Shown piece by piece: positions 10,813 to 22,655 of a stretch of 64,000 bases of DNA. The notes under the pieces are model-generated. The model was not told where the DNA came from. It did not search any database and saw only the letters and a list, made by a program, of their open reading frames with translations. How positions within the stretch are numbered: position 1 is the stretch's first letter; every line of letters begins with the position of its first letter. Source of the stretch: Curvularia sp. ZM96 (lineage: Eukaryota > Ascomycota > Dothideomycetes > Pleosporales > Pleosporaceae); NCBI GenBank assembly GCA_022457065.1, contig JAJGBQ010000004.1, forward strand, positions 4,278,001-4,342,000. Reading direction: 5' to 3'. A program made the position numbers and the translations under genes.

Positions 10813-12675
10813 ATGCGACCACGCCCATCATGTACACCAACATCACGCATCGCGGCCTCGTTCCTACTCTCCTTCCTTGCCGCATGCGTCAGTAGCGCCC
10901 CAGACGTACCCATCCTGCCGCCACCACCTCTCCCGCCCAGCACTCACAACACCGACAAGGAGTTTTCGCTTCGCCACATTTTCCACCATGGGACGTACAA
11001 GTATCCCGAGTTGCATAGGCGGCTCGACGTGCCGGAGCAGGCGGCAGTGTGGATGGCCAGCGATGAGGACCCGACCGACCGCGAGCCAGTGCCACGGCTG
11101 CGCGTCAAGTCCGAGGCCATGACGATACAGAGGCTCGCAGACCGAAGCAAAGAGACGATCAACGGCATATTGGACTGGGGCAGAATGACGGGAAGAGCTG
11201 TGCAGCTTGCAGACGAGGACTGGACTATGGACGAGATTCCGGGGCCTAACGTGACGGACAAGGAGACGGTGCTTAGTTTCGCGCGCATGGCTTCCAACGC
11301 CTACATACTAGAGCCGCATACGGGAGAATGGCAAGACGTTGGCGGGGGGTTTAACTACACCGAAGACTTTGGCTGGGAATCGGATGGCCTGCGCGGACAC
11401 ATCTTTGCCGACACGGAGAACAGGACTGTCGTCATAGGCTTGAAGGGGACCTCGCCGGCCATGTTCGATGGCTCCGAGACGACAACCAATGACAAGATCA
11501 ACGACAACTTGTTCTTCAGCTGCTGCTGCGGCCAAGGCGGGCAATACCTGTGGCGGCAGGTGTGCGACTGCCAAACGTCGGCTTACCGGTGCAACTCGAC
11601 CTGCCTCGTCACTGCGCTCCGCGACAAGAACCGCTACTACTATGCCGCCCAGGACTTGTATCACAATGTTACTGCGCTGTACCCGGACGCCGAGATTTGG
11701 ATGGCGGGCCATTCTCTTGGGGGCGCGGTGTCGTCATTCATCTCTCTGACCTTTGGACATCCAGCTGTGACGTTTGAAGCGGTCCCCGAGGCCATGCCAG
11801 CCTCGCGCCTGGGCCTGCCTGTACCACCGGGCCATCAGATAGGCTCGCTTCAGCAACGCAAGCATACGGGCGGGTTCCACTTTGGGCATACAGCAGACCC
11901 CATCTACATGGGCACGTGCAATTCAGCTACGAGTGTGTGCACCATTGGCGGATATGCGCTGCAGAGCGTCTGCCACACTGGGCAAAAGTGCGTGTACGAC
12001 ACAGTCAAGGACTTTGGGTGGCGCATGGGCATTGGCACGCACAAGATTGTCGAAGTGATTCGAGATGTGATCCAAAAGTACGACAAGCCTCCCAAGTGCG
12101 AGGCCTATGTCGACTGCACAGATTGCTTTACCTGGGAGTACTTTGAGAGCAACGGCACGGAAACAAGCACGACGAGCACCAAGCATACAGCAACATCAAC
12201 GTCAAGGGAAACGAGTCGCACCAGGACCGAGACGTGCAAGACACCTGGCTGGTGGGGGTGTCTGGACGAATCCACGACGAAGCCAGCGAGTAAGACGACG
12301 GTGACGACAACTCTGACGACGTCGACGTGTAAGACGCCAGGGTGGTTCGGCTGCAAGGACGAGGTGACGACAACCACGACGATGACCTATACGACGACGG
12401 TTGCGGCGGCGCCTTCACTGACGACGACCTCGTCCTCGCCCACGTCGACGTCGTCGTGCCAGTATCCAGGCTGGTTTGGCGGTTGTCTCGACGGCGACGA
12501 TCCGCCCAAGAAGACGCACCACCACCATCACAAGTCTAAGCCGACACCAACAGCGACAGGTACCAGTACGTCGTGTACGTCCGAGGGCTTTTTTGGACTG
12601 ATATGCTACGATGGTTCGAAGAAGCACAGCAAGACGAGTTCATCAGGGCCGATGACGGAGAGGATGGAGATGTAG
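10813..12675 (+). CDS. ATG15: Autophagic phospholipase/lipase Atg15
   Basis: A single exon encodes 620 residues. Residues 10-28 form a hydrophobic signal anchor, as in Atg15, which travels through the multivesicular body to the vacuole and breaks down autophagic-body and Cvt membranes. The lipase nucleophile elbow GHSLGG is present with Ser301. The family Asp lies in HTADPIYMGTC, and a C-terminal His in GTHKIVEVIRD completes the Ser-Asp-His triad. Cys-rich segments (SCCCGQGGQY and the CDCQTSAYRCNSTC region) are typical of Atg15. After about residue 435 there is a long Thr/Ser-rich tail with four repeats starting at Cys475, Cys506, Cys549 and Cys588 (consensus C-K-T-P-G-W-x-G-C in the first two). 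Yeast Atg15 lacks such a tail; several filamentous-fungal Atg15 proteins have a C-terminal extension. Several Asn-x-Ser/Thr sites fit a luminal protein. Confidence 0.95.
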   Translation: MRPRPSCTPTSRIAASFLLSFLAACVSSAPDVPILPPPPLPPSTHNTDKEFSLRHIFHHGTYKYPELHRRLDVPEQAAVWMASDEDPTDREPVPRLRVKSEAMTIQRLADRSKETINGILDWGRMTGRAVQLADEDWTMDEIPGPNVTDKETVLSFARMASNAYILEPHTGEWQDVGGGFNYTEDFGWESDGLRGHIFADTENRTVVIGLKGTSPAMFDGSETTTNDKINDNLFFSCCCGQGGQYLWRQVCDCQTSAYRCNSTCLVTALRDKNRYYYAAQDLYHNVTALYPDAEIWMAGHSLGGAVSSFISLTFGHPAVTFEAVPEAMPASRLGLPVPPGHQIGSLQQRKHTGGFHFGHTADPIYMGTCNSATSVCTIGGYALQSVCHTGQKCVYDTVKDFGWRMGIGTHKIVEVIRDVIQKYDKPPKCEAYVDCTDCFTWEYFESNGTETSTTSTKHTATSTSRETSRTRTETCKTPGWWGCLDESTTKPASKTTVTTTLTTSTCKTPGWFGCKDEVTTTTTMTYTTTVAAAPSLTTTSSSPTSTSSCQYPGWFGGCLDGDDPPKKTHHHHHKSKPTPTATGTSTSCTSEGFFGLICYDGSKKHSKTSSSGPMTERMEM

Positions 12676-14706
12676 CGGTGTGCAGGAGTGCATGTAGCAG
12701 TGGGTGTGGACGTGGGCGTGGTGTGGGAGCAGATGGAGCGGGTGTCTTGAGCGCAGTGGGTTGCGACAGGCAAAGGGGTGATTGGGCGTAGTGGGATGGG
12801 TGCTTTTGTTGTTGAATGCGCTGGTATCCAGTTTGGGCGCAAAAGGGACGCATTATATCCTGGCGTTGGTTTGCTTTTTTGGATTTTGGCTGGGTTGGGC
12901 GGGGCCATGGCGCATTAGGATTACGGGCATTTGCGACTTTGGCATGTGCATTTTGACAATACCATGGCGAGCCACTTCGGTGACTATCCCGACAGGGCAA
13001 GGTGTAGTAGCAATACGGAGTAGTTTGTACCCAGGCATGTCGAGACGAAGCGCCGGATCGGGCGCGCAGTAGAATGCTGACAAGTCACTCTCTTGAAGCA
13101 AAACAAGGAACCAAGTACTGGTACCAGGCTGGTGGTGATGTTGGCCATGTCACGCGCATGTCTCGGTGCTATCAACCGAGTCGGCGAGGTCGTCGTGACT
13201 GGCAGAGCCTGGCGACTCCACCCTCGATATTGTATAGGACAGGCCACAAAAGCCGTGTTGGTGCATGCTGTTGGTTTTTTCGTGTCGTCACGTACCCTTT
13301 TCTTCTTCTTCTGTCATACTGCGGGAGTTTGGCGAGGGGCGTGCCGCGATAGGGACAAGTGCCTGAGCAGCGCGGGCCGAAGAGGAGCAGCAGTGGCAAC
13401 CGGGATCCGTGGACGAGGCCTCTGGATTGGCGGGTGACATGGCCGGTGACGAACTGGCGGTCTGGCGGGCTGGGTTGCGTCGGGATGCGAGGAGCGACGG
13501 CTGGGCTGGGTTGCGACAATCACTGTTTCTGGCGAACGATGCGTGCTCCCCACCTACCCTTTGCGGGCGGCCGATCCGCCCAGGCCCAGGGTCCCCGAGC
13601 GTCGCGCGTCGAGGGCGTGGTTTCAGTCCATCTCGTCATCATCATCATCATCATCGTCGGACAGCCACCGCCCACGGTGCCCACCAGCCGCGCGCGCCAC
13701 TGCGCCGCCTCCACCGCGGCCCTCCCACGAGCCCCTCGTGCCCCGTCTGCTGTCGTCGTCGCGCCGTCATGTGCGCGGGACACGTAGGTACGCACACAGC
13801 TGGCCACGCAGCGTGATGCGCCCAAAACAAAGCACGGCGTCGAGCAGCTGGCCTGGCAAGCAAGGAGCGCCTCGCAGCCGTTGGCATAGGCCAGCCGCGC
13901 TAGAAGGCCCAATGTCGCAATGCACAGGGGCGACAGGGCGATTTTAGCATGCGATGGTCGGGCCCAGCGCAGGCGAGCTAGCCCCGTCGCTGTGCCTTGG
14001 AAACGGCCTCTTTTCTTCGATTGCCCATAAGACGCTCGATCGCCGATAGCTCGATGCCCTCTTTCTGCCTCCCTCCCATCACCATCCTCCGCCGTCCGCC
14101 CGCCCAGCACCGCTGCCACGCTCCGCCCGCCGCCTCTCTCCCGCCCTGCTCCGTCTTTTTTTATCCTCAGCCCTACCCTGACCCTCCCGCCTGTCACGGG
14201 ACCTCGAGCTGCTCTGCTGCGCTGCTCTGGTTCTGGATCCGGTCCCTGCGTCGGTGCGCAACCCACGCCCGCCAACTTTTTGGCCTTGCCGCCAATCCTC
14301 CACGACGACAACTTGGCCCGCCGTCATCCTCTCGTCGCGGCTGCAAAAAAGAAGGGCCTTTTACCAACGGCGCCGAACGGTTCGCTCCATCCAGGGCGGT
14401 GCCTGTCCATCTGTCGTGTGCCTGGCTGTGTGTGTGCGCGTGTGCTGCTGCCAAAGCGTATCGCCTCACACTTGGCCCCCCTGCCTACGTCATAACGGCA
14501 ATCCCCACCATACCCACACGCAGCAGTGCCCCTTCGACCACGCCTGCCTCCCAACACGCTGACTTATTCCCGAATACCTGCCCCGTCTGCGCCTTCGATT
14601 TTCATGCCCTTCCGTCCCTACTCGTCTGCTCTCTGACCAGCTTCCTTTTGGTTTTTCCCTACCCACGTCCACGCCTCGTCCTGACGCGTGCGCACGGTCC
14701 CACACC
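12676..14706. other. Gene-less: ATG15 3' flank and phosphatase leader
   Basis: No supported gene. From about 13.9 kb the plus strand becomes C/T-rich with many short upstream ORFs, which fits a long promoter/5' leader for the phosphatase gene at 14707. Confidence 0.55.
13637..13654. repeat. (CAT)6 microsatellite
   Basis: Six perfect CAT units in non-coding DNA upstream of the phosphatase gene. Confidence 0.9.
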
Positions 14707-17339
14707 ATGTCCACACCTGTCCTATCGCCACGCCCGCGCGGTCCCTCACACACTTCCTCTCGCCCCCGCGGTTCGGGATCGACGCCAATGACCAGGCCAA
14801 CAAACTCAATACACACCTCGAGCGCAATCCCCCCTCTGACGCCCCGGATGAATGGCGTAGCAAAGACGCCTAGCCATGTGGCGTCTCAAAAACCAAGAGA
14901 GCCCTCCACCCCTTCTCCCAACTACTTTGGCCTGGCCGTCAGCAACACCGACCACTTCTCCTCGAGCGCTGCCCAGCACATCCGTGGCAATTGGAGTCCC
15001 CCCAATTCGAATGTCCGCTCGACAGCCGCTGCATCTCCCAGGGTCATACCCGTCGAGCAGAACCCAGAGTTTGAGCAGTTTAAGAAACAGTCGGAAAACA
15101 ACCGCGCCTTTGCTCTTGGCAGCTTCGACTTTGCTTCGCCCGGCCTCAAAGCAGCTAACAAGACTTCCTTCTTCGGCAACTTTGACTCACAGTCGATGCC
15201 ACCGCCCGACCGGCCAGACAACAAGAGCGACACCAGCGACGACCACGATCTGTCCCCCAAGCCACGCTCACCCAAGCGCATGCTGTCCGACGAATCTGCC
15301 TTGTTCCCCGACCGCCCGCGACGGAATTCACCTGCTAGCTTCGACGGACCTGGCCGCTCAGATGCTGTAGCTCAGTTCGCCGAACCTCGCGTGCCATGTC
15401 CATCGTTGCCTTACACGCAGTCGCGTATCTCAAATATTTCAAGATCTAGCCGCTCCGAGACGCTGCCTGCGACCTTTGAGGAAGGCAATGGCACCGACGG
15501 CCCTACCATGGCAACTCCCCAGCATGTCGTCAACGTGCTGCAATCCTCCATCGAAGAGGTCCTTTTGCTGGATCTCCGCGTCTCAACACAATATGCAAGG
15601 TCTCACATCACAGGTGCACTGAGTCTGTGCATCCCAACTACCCTGCTCAAACGCGCATCCTTCAACGTCCAAAAACTGGCCGAGACATTCAAACAAGACG
15701 ACCAAAGAGATAAGTTTGAACGCTGGAGAAGCTGCAAGCACATTATTGTCTACGACGCCAATTCGTCTCAACTCAAGGACGCAACGACTTGTGTTAACAC
15801 ACTCAAGAAGTTTACCACCGAGGGATGGTCCGGCGGCACCTTCATCATCCGTGGAGGTTTCCAAGAATTCTCATCAACCTTCCCATCCTGGATCACGTCA
15901 CAGGGCTCAGGCAGCCCTACGTCCGGTACCGCCGCACTCAGTCTCAACTCCGATTTGCCAGCGGTTGCGCCTGTAATTGGTGGCTGTCCCATGCCTGCAA
16001 CGCAGAACGCGGCAAACCCGTTTTTTGGCAACATTCGACAGAACATGGATCTGATTGGCGGTGTCGGCCAAATGCCTGTGAAGCTGCCCGCAGGCATAAC
16101 CCAGTCAGTTCAAGAGGATCTCCCGAGGTGGCTCCAGGCCGCCGCAAGACCCCAAGACAAGGGCAAGACCGTGGCCGAGCGTTTCCTGCAGATTGAAAAG
16201 CGCGAGCAGAAGCGAATGCAAAAGGCCTTGTCTGGCCAGGTCATCTACGACGCCCCATCGTCTTCGGGAAACAGCCCATCCGAACACATACAGATTGCCG
16301 GTATCGAAAAGGGATCCAAGAACCGCTACAACAATATCTGGCCATACGAACACACCCGTGTCAAACTTGAAGGAGTTGCCGAGGGAAGCTGTGACTATGT
16401 CAATGCCAACCATGTCAAAGCCTCATATTCAAACAAGCGTTATATCGCAACGCAGGGTCCCATACCGGCTACCTTCAAGGTGAGTTCTTTGCTGATACAC
16501 GGCCCTGCCGCAACAGAGTTGGCTAATTGCCTCTTTAGGACTTTTGGAACGTCGTATGGCAGCAGGATGTTCGCGTCATTGTCATGCTGACCGCTGAGCA
16601 AGAAGGCGGACAGGTCAAGGCGCACAACTACTGGTCAGACAAGAAGTACGGACATCTTCACTTGAACAGCCTAAGCGAACACAAGGCATCCTTGGAGCCG
16701 TCCAAGATTTATCGCCACAGGGAGCAGTCTCGGCCGTCCATGGGTCAGCGCAGGTCAACCAACCCACCTAGACTTGCCAACTTCACCGCCGAGGCAACTG
16801 CCACACCTTCCAACCAGGATCAGCCCTACGTAACTGTTCGCAAGTTTACGCTTTCCAACGACAACGAGCCATTTGAGCGCATGCGTGAGATTACTCAGCT
16901 CCAATATTCTCACTGGCCTGATTTTGGTGCACCGGCACATCCCACACACCTTCTGGGTCTCATTGAGCAAACAGACGCCGTCGTGCGCTCAGTCAACGGC
17001 GGTTCGCCTTCACAACCCGACCCACCCAACACACGTCCAGTCATTGTGCATTGCTCTGCTGGATGCGGACGTACTGGTACATTCTGCACCGTAGATTCGG
17101 TCTTGGACATGCTTAAGCGACAACGACAAGCCCGCCATGCGAGGCAAAGCAACAACAATCCCAACAAAGAAAAGGATGACGACGACTGGGTGAACAATGA
17201 GGACATTGATCTCATTGCTAAAACCGTAGAAGATTTCCGTCTGCAGCGCCTCAGCATGGTACAGAGCCTACGACAGTTTGTGCTCTGCTATGAGAGCGTC
17301 ATGGAGTGGCTCGTTGAGCAGCATCCCAAATCCGCGTAG
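14707..17339 (+). CDS. Rhodanese + protein tyrosine phosphatase (Ptp2/Ptp3, Pyp1-type MAPK phosphatase)
   Basis: Two exons, 14707-16479 and 16539-17339, joined across a 59-nt intron (donor GTGAGT, acceptor TTTAG), give 857 residues. The N-terminal 260 residues are disordered and Ser/Pro-rich. Residues 268-395 form a rhodanese/Cdc25-like domain without an obvious active Cys, the kind used as a MAPK-docking module. The PTP domain occupies about residues 500-850. Its signature VHCSAGCGRTGTF contains catalytic Cys763 and the phosphate-binding Arg. The WPD loop is HWPDFGAP, with the general-acid Asp. The KNRYNNIWPYEHTRVKL element is the phosphotyrosine-recognition loop region. The architecture matches S. 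pombe Pyp1/Pyp2 and yeast Ptp2/Ptp3, which dephosphorylate Hog1/Sty1 and Fus3-class kinases. Substrate here is inferred from family. Confidence 0.92.
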
Positions 17340-18876
17340 AGCGTGACCCCACCAGGCGTGGCTTGGAATGACGGAAGTACTATTGTACCCACACACTTAT
17401 GACATGGACATGAGCGATATGGATTTGAACATGGTTACGAAAACAATCGGAATTGGAGACAAGCAATGGGCGGCGCATACATCATCGTCTTCTTCATTTG
17501 GTTGCGACAAAGGCAAAGCTCATTGGGAGGCGTTTATTTTCTCTCTCTCTCTCTCTCTTTTTTTATCCTCATCTTCTTCTCGCGTCGATGCATTACCACT
17601 ACATTGCTTGCTTGGTTAGAGAAGGGAACCTCCTTGTTTTGTTTAGCATTTCTCCTGCATGAGAATCGGTGTTTGAGGTGTTTTTAGGTGTTTGGACACG
17701 AGTCTGTGTGTTTGTTTGGATCTTCACGTGTGGATTAGCAGAACAAGGAAGGGAATAAGGGAACCATGGCATATGGTTTGCCTTGTTCACATGTGTCATT
17801 ACATTAGATAGTTTAATTCTACAACCAACCATTCTCCATGCTCTGTATTCTTTGATGTTATGCATGTCGAATATCCATCTCTGCTTACGTGAATACATTG
17901 CAGAATCTATTCTTAATCCCAAAATGAATAAGCCAAGCATGCAACCCCGTTTCGCAGCCTTTTCTTTCGTCCAGGCAAAAAAGAAAAAACAAAGACACCA
18001 ACATACACTACAGTGAGCCCCAACCCATCGTTTACAAAACAAGCGTCATAGGCGTATCACACTGTCTCAACCGTAAAGTTAAATCCATACCTAAATGAGT
18101 AAGGCTGACGACTAGAAACACTCAAAAAGACAAGAGTAAACTTGTTTTTTCTTCCAATATCCCCCTTCTTTAGGAAGCTGAACAAAATAAAACATCAGGC
18201 TATGTGGAATGTTGCTCCCAAAAAATTGTTAATAGTCATAGTAGTGGAGGAATTAATTAAGACTTTATTGATGGCGTCATAGATAGGGTCTGTTGGGAGA
18301 GCGTTGTCTGTTTGTCCGACTGAGGGACCGAAATGTCCGTCCTTGCATATTCGCAGTGATGGCATCCTTACAAAACGTACGTAGTACTGTAGCTTTGGAC
18401 GAGCCCTGCGCGGCTTTGTTCTCCGCAGACCCTTTTCTCCCCCACATCCACACTACGTGCCGTCTCCACACCTTGCCAGAATCCTGTTTATGTAGCAAAG
18501 ATCGTCAGGATACCCGCTGTCCTGGTTCTGAAATGCCGTTGATCACTATACAAAAAGAGAGAGAGATAAAGAAACACGTGAGCCTTGTACCCAAGCCGAT
18601 GCCAAGCCAAATCAGTGAGGCGTATCATGTATGTACTGTACAGTATGTGTATAGGCATGCTCTGTGCATACTACAAAAACCCGCAATACCGCCGAGCGCC
18701 AAACGCGCCAAATATGAGCGTTATCGCAAAACAAGAACCCCGCCTACCCGGTCATGTGCCTAAAAATGAAAGAGAGAGAGATGGAGAGATGGACAGGTCG
18801 TGGGCGCTTAACAATGACGTATGCAATTAACCAAACAGAACCCTTATAAGGAATAGTGAAACCAGAGGGAATGTCG
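17340..18876. other. Gene-less interval between convergent genes
   Basis: 1.5 kb of 3' flanks, with a (CT)9 run followed by T at 17541-17562. Short frames only; no gene or RNA recognised. Confidence 0.5.
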
Positions 18877-19829
18877 TCAGGGCAGAAAATGCGAATAGTG
18901 GCCCGGTACTCTTTGCCGACACTTTTCGCAGTCGTCCCGATAGCCCATGCTGAAACGACCCATACCGGTCAGAGCACCGCTTCGCTTGCGGCCGCGAGGC
19001 GTATTGGGCGAGGCAGCCGTCGGGCGTGTCTCCGTGTCCATGGCATCAGCCGTAGTGGCTGGCGAGACAGAAAGGCGCGACAGTTGCGACTGGGTGAGGG
19101 CAGTGGGTGTATCAGGAATATCGTCGTCCTCCGAGATGGGCGAAGGCATGCGTCTGCTTCGGTCGTCGTTGGCGCCTTGCTTGCATCCTTTCCATACCGG
19201 TGGCGGTTGCTGCATACAAGGCACAGGCATGTTGTTCACGTCCATTCCGCCCGCTGAGCCGCTGGTTGGGTAGCCTATACCGCTCATGCTGCCCCGCTTA
19301 AAAGAAGGATGGATAGGCGTCGGTATCCGACCGTTGCTGTTAACAGAGTCGGAGTTGAACAATGATGGTCGGAGCATGGGTGGTCGCATGAAACTGTTAC
19401 CAAAGGAGCTGATGGCAGGCGACTCTGGTGGTTGGCTCCGTACATCGGCGTCGTCGTCCATGTCCATGTCGCAGTCCATTCTGCTCGACTCTCGTGATAT
19501 GCTGAAAAAGCCATCTTGGATGGAATCTGGTGAATCTAACCCTCCGTGGTCTGACAGTACCGGCGTAATGGAACGGACGTCCGTGAACAATCTGGGTGGA
19601 GATGGCGTGTGGAAGGGCCGGTGGGGCAAACTCGACTGCTGCTGGTATTGGAACTGGCCATTATTTGTGTGGTGTGCAAAGCCTGGTCGCGATTTCTAGG
19701 GTCTCAGTTAGCCAGAGTCGACGCTTGTATGGTAGGCCAACGTGCCTTTGTGTACCTGTCGTCTTCAAAGTCGGAGTCGTCATCATCGTCCCGATCGCGC
19801 TTCCGGTTCATGACCTGAAACATGGACAT
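18877..19829 (-). CDS. Fungal protein of unknown function with conserved Cys-containing C-terminus
   Basis: The main exon 18877-19695 is open in one frame and ends in the motif GYRDDCEKCRQRVPGHYSHF, with a CxxC pair that looks conserved. The rest is low-complexity, with Asp/Met, Pro and Ser runs and several SP sites, suggesting a disordered phosphoprotein. An upstream exon with ATGs at 19829 and 19811 encodes a short basic and acidic stretch (RKRDRDDDDDSDFEDD). Joining it through the best intron (19696-19755, donor GTACAC, branch CTAAC, acceptor CCTAG) leaves the frame off by one, so the 5' structure is unresolved: another donor (GTTGGC about 40 nt downstream of the first, or GTCATG at 19814), an acceptor a few bases later, or an indel. 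I cannot name the family. Confidence 0.6.
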
Positions 19830-21094
19830 GGAGGCTCGTGCAAAGAACGGTTGCTCGGTAATTAGTGGTTAGTGACGCTGACGCTGCTCAAGGACCGTAT
19901 TGCAGCGCAGGATTGTGCAGCAGACACGGCGATGGAGGGGTATGTAAATGGGGATCCGGGGTTGTAGTTGAGGAGCCTGAAAATATGTTTTGAAGCACGC
20001 AGGCGAGGGGCTGATACGGCTATCAGGGGCGGGTGCGGTGTTTCAGGTCGCATGAAAAGAACCCTGGTTTGTGTTGTGGAGTCGGGCGCCTCTCACGGCC
20101 TGGCGCTCGGGTAGAGGGCAGTCTTGGATGTCACCGGGAAGTCGAGGGCCCGTTGCCTGCATTGGCAGGCTCCCAGCAGCAGCGGCGGCTGTTTGGTGGT
20201 GTAGATGATGAGGGTGTGGCGCAGCGTGGTGGAGTAGCCAGTCTGGCCTGTAGCCTGCGAAGTGAGGCCGAGGGCAACGCGCAGCCGGGCACCGCCGCAT
20301 CACGTGGCTGGAGTAGTATGCATGAGAAAGGAGAAGAGAGGTGAGATGAGCTCGGTTTTGTTGCTGTCAGCCGCAGATGGCGTCTTCCTGGACATTAAGG
20401 ACCAGCTGAATTGGCGCCCTGTAGGAGTAGGCCATGGCACTGGGAGAGGGGTCGTGCAGTAGTGGCGGGTATTGGGTGTTGGGTGTTGGCTTGTATAGGC
20501 ACGAATCAGAGGGAGAGCGACCGACACCTGTCGATGGATAGGATAGGTGAGCCGAGTTGCTGCTCCCGGTCTCGTCGAGGTATTCACAGAATGCTCTGCA
20601 TCCATCCCGCATTAGCCAACAGGAAGCCTGCCGTTGGGATCTGTCAGGCCCAGGCTTGGCGGGCATGCAGGGCGGTGTATCGATAACTCTAATGGCAAGA
20701 AACTTGCCCCACCTTGGCCAAAAGTTGCCAGGGCCACTTCAAAATAATTTGGCTGCATGACTGTACGGTACTCGACGGGACTACCAACGCGCCCTCAACT
20801 TGACAAGCGCCCAAAATATTCTTCGCTTTCAGCTCCGCCCCGCCCGACCTCGGAGCTACTTTCTGCATACATCTGCGCCCGCAGCTGAGTCAATTGACTT
20901 GGACTCTCGACACAACCATACAACCCACCTTACCTCTGCGCCTTCCGCACTGACAGGCAACCCAGCATCCTGCAGCCGTGCCCTAGTCAATGTAAGACTG
21001 ACCGCAAATTGCCTCTCCTGATGTTGTATGCTCACGTCTATAAAGTTGCAAAGCAATTCCGCCAGTTACACGGCCAGACACACACTCCAGCAAC
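19830..21094. other. Divergent intergenic region upstream of DAHP synthase
   Basis: 1.27 kb between two divergent start codons. No gene is supported. It holds the TGAGTCA site listed separately. Confidence 0.5.
20886..20892. promoter_or_regulatory. TGAGTCA site (possible Cpc1/CpcA general-control element)
   Basis: A perfect TGAGTCA lies about 205 bp upstream of the DAHP synthase start. Gcn4/Cpc1/CpcA bZIP factors bind TGA(C/G)TCA in promoters of amino-acid biosynthetic genes, so position and target gene agree. A 7-mer can occur by chance. Confidence 0.45.
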
Positions 21095-22330
21095 ATGGCT
21101 TCCCAAGATCAGGCTGCCAGCGACGATGTGCGCGGTAAGTAGCCATCCGACACACCATCCAGAAAACAAAAGCATACTAACATCACTGCTCAGTCCTTGG
21201 TTACGACCCGCTGATTCCTCCCCAGCTCCTCGCCCAAGAGCTCCCCATCCCTGCCCACGCCCAGCAGACCGTTGTCCAAGGACGCAGAGAAGCCGCCAGC
21301 ATCATCACACAGAAGGATGACCGCCTCCTCGTCATGGTCGGGCCCTGCTCGCTCCACGACCCAGAATTGGCCATTGAGTACTGCCAACGTCTCAAGGCCT
21401 TAGCCGACAAGCTCAAAGACAACCTCTGCATCATTATGCGCGCCTACCTCGAGAAGCCACGAACAACTGTTGGATGGAAGGGTCTGATCAACGACCCCGA
21501 TATTGACGAGACGTACCAGATCAACAAGGGTCTGAGGGTCTCTCGCAAGCTGTTTGTCGACCTCACCTCGTCTGGCATGCCCATTGCCTCTGAGATGCTC
21601 GACACCATCTCGCCACAGTTCCTTGCCGACCTCATCTCCCTCGGTGCCATTGGTGCGCGAACAACAGAGTCCCAGCTCCACCGTGAGCTGGCATCGGGTC
21701 TCTCTTTCCCCATTGGATTCAAGAACGGTACCGACGGAGGCTTGACAGTGGCTGTTGATGCCATTGGCGCTGCAGCTGCTAAGCACCACTTCATGGGTGT
21801 GACCAAGCAGGGTCTGGCTGCCATCACCCGAACAGCGGGTAACGAGCACTGCTTTGTCATTCTCCGTGGTGGATCAAAGGGCACCAACTACGACAAGGAC
21901 AGCATCAAGGCTGCCCGCGAGGCTTTGAGGAAGAAGGGCCTGCCCGAGGTCATGATGGTCGACTGCTCACACGGTAAGTCCCCTTTTCCCTTGTTTCGTT
22001 TCGGAAGTGATGTTAGGAAAAGAAAGACATGCCTCTAACACATGACCAGGCAACTCGAACAAGAACCACCGCAACCAGCCCCTCGTAGCAAAGGACATCG
22101 CCGACCAGATCCGCAACGGCGAGACTGGTATCGTTGGCGTCATGATCGAGTCCAACATCAACGAGGGCAACCAGAAGGTCCCACCCGAGGGCCCCAGCGG
22201 CCTCAAGAAGGGCGTCTCTATCACCGACGCCTGCATCGACTGGGAAACCACTGTTGACACGCTCGAGAACCTCGCTGCTGCTGTCGCAGAGAGGCGAGCA
22301 AACAAGGCCACGACCAACGGTACACACTAG
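21095..22330 (+). CDS. ARO4: 3-deoxy-D-arabino-heptulosonate-7-phosphate (DAHP) synthase, Aro4-like
   Basis: Three exons, 21095-21134, 21194-21973 and 22050-22330, give 366 residues; introns are 59 and 76 nt with GTAAGT donors. The enzyme condenses phosphoenolpyruvate with erythrose-4-phosphate, the first shikimate-pathway step. Class I AroG-type motifs are plain: VGPCSLHD, the RAYLEKPRTTVGWKG block, GARTTESQLHRELASG, GFKNGTDG, and the metal ligands in CSHGN and SNINEGNQ. The region HHFMGVTK and GNEHCFVILRGG is closer to yeast Aro4 (tyrosine-inhibited) than to Aro3, but parts of the N-terminus recall Aro3, so the inhibitor class is inferred. The tyrosine-branch enzyme Tyr1 is encoded about 20 kb downstream. 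Confidence 0.95.
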
Positions 22331-22655
22331 ACCCTTTACCATGGGTCAGCTGTGGTTATGCGTGTATGAACAATGGGACTTGTATATCTATCTGGTATCT
22401 GGCGTTTTCTTTTCGTTTTTCCTTCCTTCTCACCAAAAACAAAAATAGTTGGGGTTTGAAGTAAGTGGTTCGGCGCTGCGATGAAGTTTATGAAACACGA
22501 CTTTGAAAATAGATTTGACTTTTCTTTCCAACTTATTTTTGGGGGGGAACATGCTGGATGCTGAAGATGTGTTGAATCGTTGTTGAAGTCCAATCGGGGT
22601 ATCTTGAATATCTGGTCGCTATGGGCTTGTTGACATGGAAAACATCCCTTCTCCC

